This document shows positions 25,435 to 34,991 of a stretch of 64,000 bases of DNA, one piece after another. The first letter of the stretch is position 1. Each line of letters starts with the position of its first letter. Location of the stretch: contig BTUI01000001.1 in assembly GCA_045863195.1 (NCBI GenBank), forward strand, positions 62,001 through 126,000, given 5' to 3'. The notes beneath the pieces were generated by a model. It worked only from the letters and a program-made list of their open reading frames with translations. It was not told where the DNA came from and ran no database searches. The DNA comes from W-Chloroflexi-9 sp045863195. Lineage in GTDB: Bacteria > Chloroflexota > Dehalococcoidia > UBA2979. The translations under genes and the position numbers were made by a program.

Positions 25435-26277
25435 ATGAGCCGCATCCTGGTGGCAGCCGCCCAGCCGAACGCCGGCGCGACCACGGTCGCCGTCGGCCTC
25501 GCGGATCGCCTCGCCCACGCTGGACGCGCCGTGCGCCTGGAGCGCCTCGCGGGCGACGCCCGAGCCGAGGCGGATGCCCGCACCTTCAGCCTCCTCGAGT
25601 TCGCGAACGCCACCGGGCGTCCGCTGGACGAGGCGGCGCTGCCCGCGGACACCTCCGCCGTCACGGTCATCGAGGCCCCCGCGGGGGCGGACGCCGCCGC
25701 GCTCGCCCAACGCCTGGGCGCCCGGCTCGTGGTCGTCGCCACCACCCCCATCGAGGCATCGGGTGCCACGGTCATCCTCAACCACCAGACCCGGGCCGGT
25801 GCGCTGGCGCTCCCGGAGGACCGGCTGCTCGCCGCGCCCACCGTCGCCAGCCTGATCGAGGCAAGCGGCGCACAGGTCATCTCCCGCTCCGAGGACGGGG
25901 ACGATGCGATCTGCGAGCACCTGGTCGTGGCGGCGATCTCCCACGACTCCGCGGACACCTATTACCAGCGCTTCCCGCGCCGTGCCGTGGTCTGCCGGGC
26001 AGAGCGCGTCGACCTGGCGCTCGCGGCGATGCTCACCCGCTCGCCCGTGCTGATCCTCACCGGCGGCGTCGAGCCGAGCCCCTACCTCCTGGACCGCGCC
26101 GCTGCGAGCCGGGACACGACCGTCCTGCTCGCCCCCGAGCGGACGGTGGAGACCGTGCGCGACATCGAGGGCGTCTTCGCGGCCTCGCCGTTCTCGAACG
26201 AGGCGAAGGTGGAGCGCGCCGGGGCGCTGGTGGCGGCGGCGGTCGACGACGCAACGCTCGCCGCGCTGGCCGGGTAG
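25435..26277 (+). CDS. P-loop-like protein with DRTGG domain
   Basis: 280 residues. The N-half (1-125) follows the dethiobiotin-synthetase/CobQ-type P-loop fold, but the P-loop reads PNAGATT with alanine where the ATP-binding lysine belongs. The C-half (about 130-245) is a DRTGG domain, with LLAAPTVASLIEAS, VICR-type VVCRAERVDLALAAML, VLILTGGVEP and DTTVLLAPE...TVRDIEGVF. DRTGG modules occur in phosphotransacetylase-like and HPr-kinase-related proteins and are thought regulatory. ATG 25435 follows GAGGGAG. Function unknown; ATP binding is doubtful. Confidence 0.78.
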   Translation: MSRILVAAAQPNAGATTVAVGLADRLAHAGRAVRLERLAGDARAEADARTFSLLEFANATGRPLDEAALPADTSAVTVIEAPAGADAAALAQRLGARLVVVATTPIEASGATVILNHQTRAGALALPEDRLLAAPTVASLIEASGAQVISRSEDGDDAICEHLVVAAISHDSADTYYQRFPRRAVVCRAERVDLALAAMLTRSPVLILTGGVEPSPYLLDRAAASRDTTVLLAPERTVETVRDIEGVFAASPFSNEAKVERAGALVAAAVDDATLAALAG

Positions 26278-26321
26278 CCCCGCTTCACACCTCGTTCACG
26301 GGTCAGGCCGGGGCACCCTCG

Positions 26322-26327
26322 TATGAT
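26322..26327 (+). promoter_or_regulatory. -10 element for the leaderless site-2 protease gene
   Basis: TATGAT, six bases (GGGGTC), ATG 26334. Confidence 0.62.
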
Positions 26328-26333
26328 GGGGTC

Positions 26334-27458
26334 ATGGACCTGACGTCTGGCCTGCTGCTCGGCCGCATCCGTGGCATCGAGATCCGCGTCCACTGGTCGT
26401 GGCTCTTCATCTTCACCCTGGTCGCGTGGAGCCTCTCCGGGTACTACGGCGAGGAGTATCCCCAGTGGTCGGAGGCGGCCCGCTACGCGGGCGGGGTCGG
26501 CACGGCGGTGCTGTTCTTCCTCTCCGTCCTCTTCCACGAACTGTCGCACGCGCTGGTGGCGCAGCACTTCAAGATGAAGGTGCCCTCCATCACGCTGTTC
26601 ATCTTCGGCGGCGTCTCGAACATCCTCGGCGAGATGAACACGGCGAAGCAGGAGTTCCTGATCGCGGTCGCCGGGCCGGCGTCGTCGTTCCTCGTCGGCG
26701 GCGCGTTCACGCTGGCTGCGGTGATCGTCGGGGGGCCCGCCGGGGACATCCTGGGCTATCTGGGCTTCGTGAACGTGATCCTGGGCGTGTTCAACATGCT
26801 GCCAGGCTTCCCGCTGGACGGCGGGCGGGTGTTCCGCTCGATCGTCTGGGGGCGCACCCGGGACCAGGCGAAGGCGACCCGGATCGCTTCCTACGTGGGG
26901 TCCGCCATCGGCTGGATCATGATCGTGGGCGGCATCCTGTTCGTCCTCACGGTCAGCGTGTTCGGCCTCTGGTACGTGATGATCGGCTTCTTCCTGAAGT
27001 CGGCCGCCGAATCCGCCTACAGCCAGTTGATCGTGGAACGCACCCTCGGCCGCATCCGGGCGTCCGAGGTGATGCGGGCGCCCTCTGACCCGCTGCACGA
27101 GGACACCCTCATCCAGCGCATCGTGGACGACCACATCCTCGCCACCGGTGAACGCTGCCTCCTGCTGGAGCGCGATGGCCGCGTGACCGGGCTCCTGACC
27201 ACGACCGACATCGCCAAGGTGCCGCGCGAACGCTGGCCCCTCACCCGCGCGCGCGAGGCGATGGTGCCGGCGGAGTCCGTCGCCGTGTGCGAGCCCTCCA
27301 CGCCCGTCGTGGAGGCGATGCAGGTGATGGCGCAGCGTGACGTCCACCAGTTGCCGGTGATCGAGGCGGGCCGCCTCGTGGGGCTGCTGACGCGCGGCGA
27401 CGTGCTGAACCAGCTGGAGACGCGCATGCGCCTCGAGGGGATGGGGAGCCGCCGCTAG
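26334..27458 (+). CDS. Site-2 protease (M50 family) with tandem CBS domains
   Basis: 374 residues with six or so membrane segments. HELSH at 68-72 is the zinc motif, and NMLPGFPLDGGR near 155 supplies the third ligand of the SpoIVFB/Rip-type intramembrane protease fold. Two CBS domains follow (about 245-365; TGLLTTTDIAKVP and VGLLTRGDVLNQ), which often bind adenylates. It cleaves substrates inside the membrane; target unknown. Its stop codon shares the CTAG sequence with the stop of the converging helicase gene. Confidence 0.92.
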   Translation: MDLTSGLLLGRIRGIEIRVHWSWLFIFTLVAWSLSGYYGEEYPQWSEAARYAGGVGTAVLFFLSVLFHELSHALVAQHFKMKVPSITLFIFGGVSNILGEMNTAKQEFLIAVAGPASSFLVGGAFTLAAVIVGGPAGDILGYLGFVNVILGVFNMLPGFPLDGGRVFRSIVWGRTRDQAKATRIASYVGSAIGWIMIVGGILFVLTVSVFGLWYVMIGFFLKSAAESAYSQLIVERTLGRIRASEVMRAPSDPLHEDTLIQRIVDDHILATGERCLLLERDGRVTGLLTTTDIAKVPRERWPLTRAREAMVPAESVAVCEPSTPVVEAMQVMAQRDVHQLPVIEAGRLVGLLTRGDVLNQLETRMRLEGMGSRR

Positions 27459-29668
27459 CCGGCGGGCTCCAGGCGCGCGAACGACTGCAGCAGCTTCTTG
27501 ATCCCCTTGCCGGGGAACGCCACCACCACCTGCTGGTCGCCCGGCACGATCTCGCACGAGACCACGGTGCCAGCGCCGAACGTGTTGTGGTGGACGCGCT
27601 GTCCGGCGCGGAACAGCGGCGTCTCCTGGTCCACCTCCACGCGCACGGCCGCGGCGGCGGCACGCAGGCCACCGCCCGGGCGCACCTGCTCCCAGGCATC
27701 CGCGCGCGGGGCCGCGCCGAGCGGCGCGACGATGTCCTCGGCGGGGATGTCGCGCAGGAAGCGTGACGGCGGGTTGGAGCGGATCGAGCCGAAGATCATC
27801 CGGCGCTTCGCGCGCGTCAGGTAGAGCCGCTCACGGGCGCGCGTCATCCCCACGTAGCAGACGCGGCGCTCCTCCTCCATCTGCTTCGGGTCGTCCAGCG
27901 CGCGAATGTGTGGGAGCAGCCCCTCCTCCATCCCGGCGAGGAAGACCACGGGGTACTCGAGGCCCTTCGCGGCGTGGAGCGTGATCAGCGTGACCGCGTC
28001 CGGCTGGTCGGCGCTCGGGTCGTCGACGTCGGAGACCAGCGCGACCTCCTCCAGGAACGAGGCGAGCGAGGAGTCCTGCTCCACCTCCTGGTACTCGGCG
28101 GCGACGGCGCGGAGCTCCTGCACGTTCTCCCACCGCACCTCGGCGTGCTCGCCCTCCGCCTTCTGCAGGTACTGGCGGTAGTCGATCTCCGCGAGCACGC
28201 GGTCGAGGAGGTCCGCGACGTTCAGCCGCTCTCGCGCCTCGATCAGGCGGTCGTAGATCTGGACGAACGCCATGAGCGCACCCCGAGCGCGCCCCGCCAG
28301 CGCCGGCACGCCCGGGCTGGCGTCGCCGGCCGCGGCGCGGTGCGCCAGTGCCACCGGCGACAGGCCGAGGTCGCCCGCCGCGGCGAGGATCGTCGCGACG
28401 GTGGTCGCGCCGATGCCGCGCGTGGGGACGTTCACGATCCGCTCAAAGGCCACGGTGTCGTACTCGTTCTGGATCAGCCGCAGGTAGGCGATCAGGTCGC
28501 GGATCTCCTTGCGGTCGTAAAAGCGCGTGCCCCCCACGATCCGGTAGCGGATCCCGGAGGCGAGGAACGCCTCCTCGACCGCGCGGGACTGGGCGTTCGT
28601 CCGGTACATCACCGCGAAGTCCGCCGGGCTGCGGCCGTCCACCCGGATCTGGCGGCGGATCTCGCCGGAGATGAACTGGCCCTCCTCCTCGGAGTAAGAC
28701 GCCTCGAACTCGATCACCGGTTCGCCGTCCGGGTTCTCCGTCCACAGCGCCTTCTCCGGCCGGCCCTCGGCGCGCTGGATGACCGCGTGCGCGGCGCGGA
28801 GGATGTGGCCCGTCGAGCGGTAGTTCTGCTCCAGCAGCACCACCTGCGCGTCCGGGAAGTCGGACTCGAAGTTGAGGATGTTGCGGATGTCCGCGGCGCG
28901 CCACGAGTAGATCGACTGGTCGGGATCGCCGACCACCGTGAGATTGCGGTGGACCGAGGACAGCTCGCGGGCCAGCCGGTACTGCACCAGGTTCGTGTCC
29001 TGGAACTCGTCGATCAGCGTGTGCAGGTAGCGGTCCGCGTACCGCTGCTGCACCTCCGGGCGCGTCTCGAACATCTCGAGCGTGCGGCCGAGGAGGTCGT
29101 CGAAGTCGACCGCGCCGGAGCGGCGCAGCGCCGCCTCGTACTCCTCGTAGACCCGCGCGACCGTCTCCTCGAAGTAGGAGTCGACGCTGCGCTGGTAGGC
29201 GGCGGGGTCGCGGCGTTCGTTCTTCGCGGAGGAGATCGCGGAGAGGACCGCCCGAGGCTGGAAGCGCTTCGGGTCGATCTGCAGTTCCGCCTCGATCGTC
29301 CGCACGAGCGACATCTGGTCGTCCGTGTCGTAGATCACGAAGTCTCGTGCGAGGCCGACCGACTCGCCGTCGCGGCGGAGGATGCGCGCACAGACCGAGT
29401 GGAACGTCCCCATCGACAGGTCGTGCGCCAGCGGCCCGAGCAGCCCCTCGACGCGCTCGCGCATCTCACGGGCGGCCTTGTTGGTGAAGGTGACCGCGAG
29501 GATGCGCCACGGGGCGACGCCCGCCTCCTGGACGAGCCAGGCGATGCGGTGGGCGATGACGCGCGTCTTCCCGGAGCCGGGCCCCGCGAGGATCATTAGC
29601 GGCCCGCCGGGGGTCTCCACGGCGCGCCGCTGCGCGGGGTTCAGGATGTCATGCGTGGAGGTGGTCAC
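27455..29668 (-). CDS. pcrA: UvrD/PcrA-family ATP-dependent DNA helicase
   Basis: 737 residues from GTG 29668. The superfamily 1A motifs are in order: LNPAQRRAV (Q motif), AGPGSGKT (I), TFTNKAAREM (Ia), DEFQDTN (II), VVGDPDQSIYSWR (III), LEQNYRST (IV), VTLITLHAAKGLEYPVVF (V) and RRVCYVGMTRARERLYL (VI). A Tudor-like C-terminus (FRAGQRVHHNTFGAGTV) is typical of PcrA. It unwinds DNA 3'-5' in repair and replication restart. The start is set by a TACAAT -10 six bases upstream; frames extending to 29737 cross that element. Confidence 0.95.
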   Translation of the reverse strand: MTTSTHDILNPAQRRAVETPGGPLMILAGPGSGKTRVIAHRIAWLVQEAGVAPWRILAVTFTNKAAREMRERVEGLLGPLAHDLSMGTFHSVCARILRRDGESVGLARDFVIYDTDDQMSLVRTIEAELQIDPKRFQPRAVLSAISSAKNERRDPAAYQRSVDSYFEETVARVYEEYEAALRRSGAVDFDDLLGRTLEMFETRPEVQQRYADRYLHTLIDEFQDTNLVQYRLARELSSVHRNLTVVGDPDQSIYSWRAADIRNILNFESDFPDAQVVLLEQNYRSTGHILRAAHAVIQRAEGRPEKALWTENPDGEPVIEFEASYSEEEGQFISGEIRRQIRVDGRSPADFAVMYRTNAQSRAVEEAFLASGIRYRIVGGTRFYDRKEIRDLIAYLRLIQNEYDTVAFERIVNVPTRGIGATTVATILAAAGDLGLSPVALAHRAAAGDASPGVPALAGRARGALMAFVQIYDRLIEARERLNVADLLDRVLAEIDYRQYLQKAEGEHAEVRWENVQELRAVAAEYQEVEQDSSLASFLEEVALVSDVDDPSADQPDAVTLITLHAAKGLEYPVVFLAGMEEGLLPHIRALDDPKQMEEERRVCYVGMTRARERLYLTRAKRRMIFGSIRSNPPSRFLRDIPAEDIVAPLGAAPRADAWEQVRPGGGLRAAAAAVRVEVDQETPLFRAGQRVHHNTFGAGTVVSCEIVPGDQQVVVAFPGKGIKKLLQSFARLEPAG

Positions 29669-29674
29669 TGCCCG

Positions 29675-29680
29675 ATTGTA
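29675..29680 (-). promoter_or_regulatory. -10 element for the leaderless pcrA gene
   Basis: Minus strand: TACAAT, six bases (CGGGCA), GTG 29668. It shows the same geometry at a GTG start. Confidence 0.6.
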
Positions 29681-29799
29681 GGTGCGCCCCTCGGTGTGGG
29701 CGTCCACCGCGTGTCCACGTGCCTGGCCCAGCCACACGGACGTGATGGGCGATCCTCCGGGGACTGCGTGTTAGCCTGATCCACGGTGGCACAGGAACC

Positions 29800-29811
29800 G
29801 GAGGCGCCTCC
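29800..29811 (+). promoter_or_regulatory. Palindrome containing the ribosome-binding site
   Basis: GGAGGCGCCTCC is fully self-complementary and contains the GGAGG used by the TTG start at 29812. As a duplex between two mRNAs, or as a protein site on DNA, it could limit ribosome access. As a single-strand hairpin it would need a loop and be short. Confidence 0.4.
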
Positions 29812-30450
29812 TTGGACATGCTGATCTCCTGGCCCGGCGGTGACTGGCAGGCGACCGCGCGCCTCTTCGGCGTGCTCCTGACCGGCTACGTGCTGGTGCT
29901 GTGGTTCGCGTCCGTGCTGTGGGTCTACCGCGACATCCGCGCGCGCACGAGCGACCCGGTGACGCAGGCGATCGCCGTGGGCATCGCCGTCGTGTTCCCG
30001 GTCGTGGGCCTCCCCGTCTACATGGTGCTGCGCCCCGCGGAGACCGTGCAGCAGGCGTACGAGCGCCAGCTGGAGCAGGAGGCGATCCTCTCCGAACTGC
30101 ACGCCATCGCCGCATGCCCCTCCTGCCGCCGCCCCACCGAGGGCGAATGGGTCGTCTGCGCCCACTGCGGCAGCCAGTTGCGGACGCCGTGCACCAGCTG
30201 TGGCCGCCCGATGAACTTCGCCTGGCGCCACTGCCCGCACTGCGCGACGCCCCGCCCGCGCCCGGCCGCCGAGGCCGCCCCGCGCCGCGAGCCCGCCCGC
30301 GAGGTCGCGGAGGAGCCGGCACGCCGCACCGTGGGCAGCGCCGAGCCTCGCAGCCCCCGCGCCACGCGCTCGCAGGCGACCGAGGATCAGCCCTCGATGC
30401 GCCCGCGCACGCCGCGCCCACGCCGCGAGGACGACGCCGGCGACCGGTAG
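29812..30450 (+). CDS. Membrane protein with double zinc ribbon and basic tail
   Basis: 212 residues. Two hydrophobic segments (about 15-37 and 50-72) are followed by a cytosolic four-knuckle double zinc ribbon: CPSC...CAHC and CTSC...CPHC (about 100-145). The tail is disordered and rich in Pro/Arg. Similar TM plus ribbon proteins are common in Chloroflexota and have no known role. TTG 29812 is preferred over ATG 29818 because GGAGG stands seven bases before it. That ribosome site lies in a perfect 12-bp palindrome (29800-29811). A strong terminator follows. Confidence 0.75.
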   Translation: MDMLISWPGGDWQATARLFGVLLTGYVLVLWFASVLWVYRDIRARTSDPVTQAIAVGIAVVFPVVGLPVYMVLRPAETVQQAYERQLEQEAILSELHAIAACPSCRRPTEGEWVVCAHCGSQLRTPCTSCGRPMNFAWRHCPHCATPRPRPAAEAAPRREPAREVAEEPARRTVGSAEPRSPRATRSQATEDQPSMRPRTPRPRREDDAGDR

Positions 30451-30473
30451 CCGCCACCGCCGCACACCACGAC

Positions 30474-30499
30474 ACGGGCCGCCCTCTCGGGCGGCCCGT
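30474..30499. terminator. Bidirectional terminator hairpin
   Basis: ACGGGCCGCCC / GGGCGGCCCGT, an 11-bp perfect stem with loop TCTC, midway between two converging genes (stops at 30450 and 30523). Confidence 0.85.
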
Positions 30500-30522
30500 T
30501 CGGTTCAACCGGGATGGGAGCG

Positions 30523-31140
30523 CTAGTTGAGCGCTTCCTCCAGCAGGGCGCGGATCTCGGAGACCTGCGCGTCACGCCAGCCCTCGGCGTGCTCCCACGT
30601 CTTCGCGGTGTAGCGCTTCCGCGCCTCCTCGAACTCCGGGGTGTCGCGCTCGATGCCGGCGAGGATCTTGCGGATCTCGGGCATCTCGGCGTTCGCCTGG
30701 TCGGCGCGCTCGATCCAGTGGCCCAGGTAGCGGTGGTCGCGGTCGTAGAGGACCACCACCGGGATGGACTCGAACTCCCCGTCCTTGAGGAACTCGGCCA
30801 TGATGTCCTTGTTCTCGTCGCGCTTGAAGTAGCGGGCCTCCATGCCGGTCAGTTCGGCCAGCCGCGCCGTCACCGGCAGGCCGCGCCAGACGTCCGGGCA
30901 CCAGTCCTCGCCGAGCACGAGCGCCTTTACGCCGTGGCTCGCCACGAGCGCCTTGATCGCCGCCACGTCCGAGTCGTTCGGCACCCACTCGGTGTAGTGG
31001 CGCTGGAAGTTGTCCTTGTTCAGTTCGATCGCGTCCATCCACGCCTGGAAGGACGGCAGGCCCTGCGCGTAACGCTCCGGCGTGACCACCGAGTCAGCCT
31101 TCGGCGCCTGCTTGCGCGTGATCGTCGAGGTCGCGGTCAT
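30523..31140 (-). CDS. Thioredoxin-family protein (Thioredoxin_9-like) with a single active-site cysteine
   Basis: 205 residues from ATG 31140, preceded by GGAGGAGG with ideal spacing. LGEDWCPDVWRGLPV holds only one cysteine, followed by ARYFKRDENKDIMAEFL and ESIPVVVLYDRD, as in thioredoxin_9 (pfam14595) proteins. It is cytosolic with no signal peptide. Those proteins are annotated as thioredoxin-like without a defined partner. A TACAGT hexamer about 110 bases upstream (31252-31247) may be the -10, leaving a long leader. It is followed by the strong terminator at 30474. Confidence 0.82.
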   Translation of the reverse strand: MTATSTITRKQAPKADSVVTPERYAQGLPSFQAWMDAIELNKDNFQRHYTEWVPNDSDVAAIKALVASHGVKALVLGEDWCPDVWRGLPVTARLAELTGMEARYFKRDENKDIMAEFLKDGEFESIPVVVLYDRDHRYLGHWIERADQANAEMPEIRKILAGIERDTPEFEEARKRYTAKTWEHAEGWRDAQVSEIRALLEEALN

Positions 31141-31278
31141 CGGTCCTCCTCCATCGCCCGGGACGGGCGTGTGCCATGTGTCAACGAGCGGCGCCCGGCC
31201 CGGTGAGGGGAGCGCCGAGGGATACCCGGGGTGGGTACCCGCAGACACTGTAGCACGGCGGACGCTGCGCTGTAGAAA

Positions 31279-32316
31279 CTACTGCGTCGGTGTCGTGGCG
31301 ACGCTGGCCCAGGCCGCGAGCCGTTCCGCCTCCGGCAGCGCCGCGACCTCCACGCCGGCGGTACGGGCGGCATCCTCCAGCGCCTGGAACGCCGAGGTGA
31401 ACCGGCCGGCGGCCTCGCGCAGGGTCTCCTCTGCGTCCGCGTCCTGCTCCGCGGCCAGCCGGGCCACGGCGAACAGCAGCAACGCGAGGTCGTCCGCTTC
31501 GAGGGCGGCGACCACCGCCTCGCGCGCCGGGGTGGGCGCATCGCCCAGGCCGTGGCGGACGGCGCGGCGGGCGAGCATCTGCGCGCGCTGGAGCGCGGGA
31601 GCGGCGCGCGGCACCGAGTCCAGCGCGCCCTCCGGGCGCGCCTCGGCGACCTCGCCCTTTGCGGCGCGCTCGGCGGCCTTGATCGCCTCCCAGCGGTCGA
31701 GCAGGTCCTCCGGCGAGCCGCTCTCCTCCTCGCCGAAGACGTGCGGGTGACGGCGCACGAACTTCGCGTTCGCGTACTCGACCGCATCCTCCAGCGTGAA
31801 CGCGCCGGACTGCTGGGCGAGCGCCGTCTGCATGAACATGTGGGCAAGGACGTCGCCGACCTCCTCGCGCAGGCCGGCCGCATCCTCGCGGTCGATCGCG
31901 TCGACGAGTTCGTAGACCTCTTCGATCAGGTAGCGACGCAGGGTCTGCGGGGTCTGCTCGCGGTCCCACGGGCAGCCGTCCGGCGCGAACAGCCGCTCCG
32001 TCACCCGACGCAGCCCGTCGATCGAGCGGCGGTCCTCCTCGGGCGGCAGCGCCGGCAGCAGCCACGCCGACGCATCGAACGGGAGCGCCGCCACGGGCGC
32101 TTCCGTCGCGACGCCGTCCAGCACCACGCGCGCGGGCTTCGAGGCGGGGTAGCGCCGGCGCACGAGCGGTCGCGCGGCCTCGAACTGGGCGGGGAGCACG
32201 AGCAGCGGCCGCTGCGCGTCGAAGTCGGGGTGGTCGGGGTCGAACGCCTGCACGCGGTAGGGCGGCAGCGCCAGGGCGTCCAGCACCGCCGAGAAGGTCG
32301 CGAGGTCGTCCGTCAT
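31279..32316 (-). CDS. mazG: MazG-family nucleoside triphosphate pyrophosphohydrolase with N-terminal extension
   Basis: 345 residues. The core CPWDREQTPQTLRRYLIEEVYELVDAID...EVGDVLAHMFMQ shows the MazG EExxE...ExxD metal motif (about 117-165), with RRHPHVFGEE further on. It hydrolyses (d)NTPs to the monophosphate, cleaning aberrant nucleotides. The first ~95 residues (LVLPAQFEAARPLVRRRYP, VVLDGVATEAPVAALPFD) resemble a fragment of the methyltransferase-like half of fused YabN/MazG proteins; that is tentative. ATG 32316 is exactly at leaderless distance from the shared -10 at 32323. Confidence 0.9.
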   Translation of the reverse strand: MTDDLATFSAVLDALALPPYRVQAFDPDHPDFDAQRPLLVLPAQFEAARPLVRRRYPASKPARVVLDGVATEAPVAALPFDASAWLLPALPPEEDRRSIDGLRRVTERLFAPDGCPWDREQTPQTLRRYLIEEVYELVDAIDREDAAGLREEVGDVLAHMFMQTALAQQSGAFTLEDAVEYANAKFVRRHPHVFGEEESGSPEDLLDRWEAIKAAERAAKGEVAEARPEGALDSVPRAAPALQRAQMLARRAVRHGLGDAPTPAREAVVAALEADDLALLLFAVARLAAEQDADAEETLREAAGRFTSAFQALEDAARTAGVEVAALPEAERLAAWASVATTPTQ

Positions 32317-32322
32317 GCGCCG

Positions 32323-32330
32323 AGTATACT
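32323..32330. promoter_or_regulatory. Self-complementary -10 element shared by two divergent leaderless genes
   Basis: AGTATACT equals its own reverse complement, so TATACT can be read on both strands. To the left, six bases separate it from the mazG ATG (32316). To the right, six bases separate it from a GTG (32337). The two start codons are only 20 bases apart. Confidence 0.65.
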
Positions 32331-32336
32331 TTGGCG

Positions 32337-33095
32337 GTGATTGCCCTCCGCTGGATCGCCGCCGCCGTCTTCGTCGCCTGCATCCCGGTGGCGTTGCTGC
32401 TGACCAACGTCCGCATCGCCGGGACGTGGGATCGGGTGTACGGCTACTCCTACGCCCAGTACGACGTCCCTGCGGTCACGGGCATCGACCGGTCCGAACT
32501 CGATCGTGCCTCGCGGGTGATCTCGCGCTACTTCCAGTCCGGGCGCTCCGGCGAACTCCTCGACATCCGCGTGCAGCAGGGGGAGCGCACGATCCCGCTG
32601 TTCAACGAGCGCGAGATCCTGCACATGGCGGACGTGAAGGACCTCTTCCAGGCGTTCTTCCGGCTGCATGACTTCGCGCTCATGTACATCGTGGTCTACG
32701 TGGCGGCGATCTACCTCTGGAGCCGCGAGCGCTCCATGCGCATCCTGGCGAGACAGGCGGTGTGGGCCGGCGTCGGCACCGTCGCGGTGCTGGGTGCGGT
32801 GGCCATCGCGATGCTCATCGGCTTCGACGAGCTCTTCTATCGCTTCCACGTCCTGTCGTTCTCCAACGACTTCTGGCAACTCGACCCGGCCACAGACCGC
32901 CTGGTCCGGATGTTCCCGCAGGGGTTCTGGTTCGACGTGTCGTTGGCCGTGGGTGCGTTCACCGTGATGCAGGGCGGCCTCGTCGCCCTCGCGGGCGTCG
33001 GCTACATCGTCTGGCTGGACCGCCGCGCGGAGCAGCGCCGCCTCCAGCGCCGCCGCCGCCTCGCGGCCGCCGAGGTGACGGCAACCCTCCCGTAA
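32337..33095 (+). CDS. TIGR01906/DUF1461-type integral membrane protein
   Basis: 252 residues with four membrane segments (about 5-23, 112-131, 145-165, 205-225). Signature blocks are FNEREILHMADVKDLF near 88, FHVLSFSNDFWQLDP near 170 and MFPQGFWFD near 192, matching the DUF1461/TIGR01906 family seen mainly in Firmicutes and Chloroflexota. Function unknown. GTG 32337 is preferred to TTG 32331 because it lies exactly six bases after TATACT. A 13-bp hairpin follows the stop. Confidence 0.85.
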   Translation: MIALRWIAAAVFVACIPVALLLTNVRIAGTWDRVYGYSYAQYDVPAVTGIDRSELDRASRVISRYFQSGRSGELLDIRVQQGERTIPLFNEREILHMADVKDLFQAFFRLHDFALMYIVVYVAAIYLWSRERSMRILARQAVWAGVGTVAVLGAVAIAMLIGFDELFYRFHVLSFSNDFWQLDPATDRLVRMFPQGFWFDVSLAVGAFTVMQGGLVALAGVGYIVWLDRRAEQRRLQRRRRLAAAEVTATLP

Positions 33096-33100
33096 ACGCG

Positions 33101-33129
33101 CGACCGCCCCGAGGTCCTCGGGGCGGTCG
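33101..33129. terminator. Bidirectional terminator hairpin
   Basis: CGACCGCCCCGAG pairs with CTCGGGGCGGTCG around a three-base loop, between the converging stops at 33095 and 33159. Confidence 0.88.
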
Positions 33130-33158
33130 TTGAGTGCGTGTCGGCTCGCGTGCGGACG

Positions 33159-33413
33159 CTAGTCGAAGTCCGACATATCGAAGTCATCCCCACCGAAGTC
33201 GTCGTCACCGAAGCCGAACTCCTCGGGCGAGGCGTCGTCCGACATGATGTCGGGCGAGGCGCCGGTGAGGACGGCGACACGCTGGAACTGGATGCGCGTG
33301 GCGCCCGCGGCGTTGCAGTGCGGGCACTTGGCCGCGTCGTCTCGCGCCGCCAGGCGCCGGAGCAACTCGAACTTCTTGCTGCACTTCTGGCAGCGGTACT
33401 CGTAGATCGGCAT
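33159..33413 (-). CDS. FmdB-family zinc ribbon protein with acidic tail
   Basis: 84 residues. MPIYEYRCQKC and AKCPHC provide the four zinc cysteines of the FmdB regulatory/zinc-ribbon family. The last ~25 residues are almost all Asp, Glu, Gly and Phe. Function is poorly known; some members influence amidase or regulatory gene expression. It lies 48 bases downstream of rpoD on the same strand, probably as the last gene of that operon. Confidence 0.88.
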   Translation of the reverse strand: MPIYEYRCQKCSKKFELLRRLAARDDAAKCPHCNAAGATRIQFQRVAVLTGASPDIMSDDASPEEFGFGDDDFGGDDFDMSDFD

Positions 33414-33461
33414 GCGAACTGCGCTCCCTCTGCTCGAACGTCCGTCCCGAAGGGATGCGGG

Positions 33462-34987
<1,526 letters not shown>

Positions 34988-34991
<4 letters not shown>

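Noticed and set aside
25353..26333. Extension of the site-2 protease frame back through tRNA-Phe and the DRTGG gene
   Set aside because: The ATG at 26334 has a -10 at leaderless distance and matches the family N-terminus. The extension is shadow sequence.
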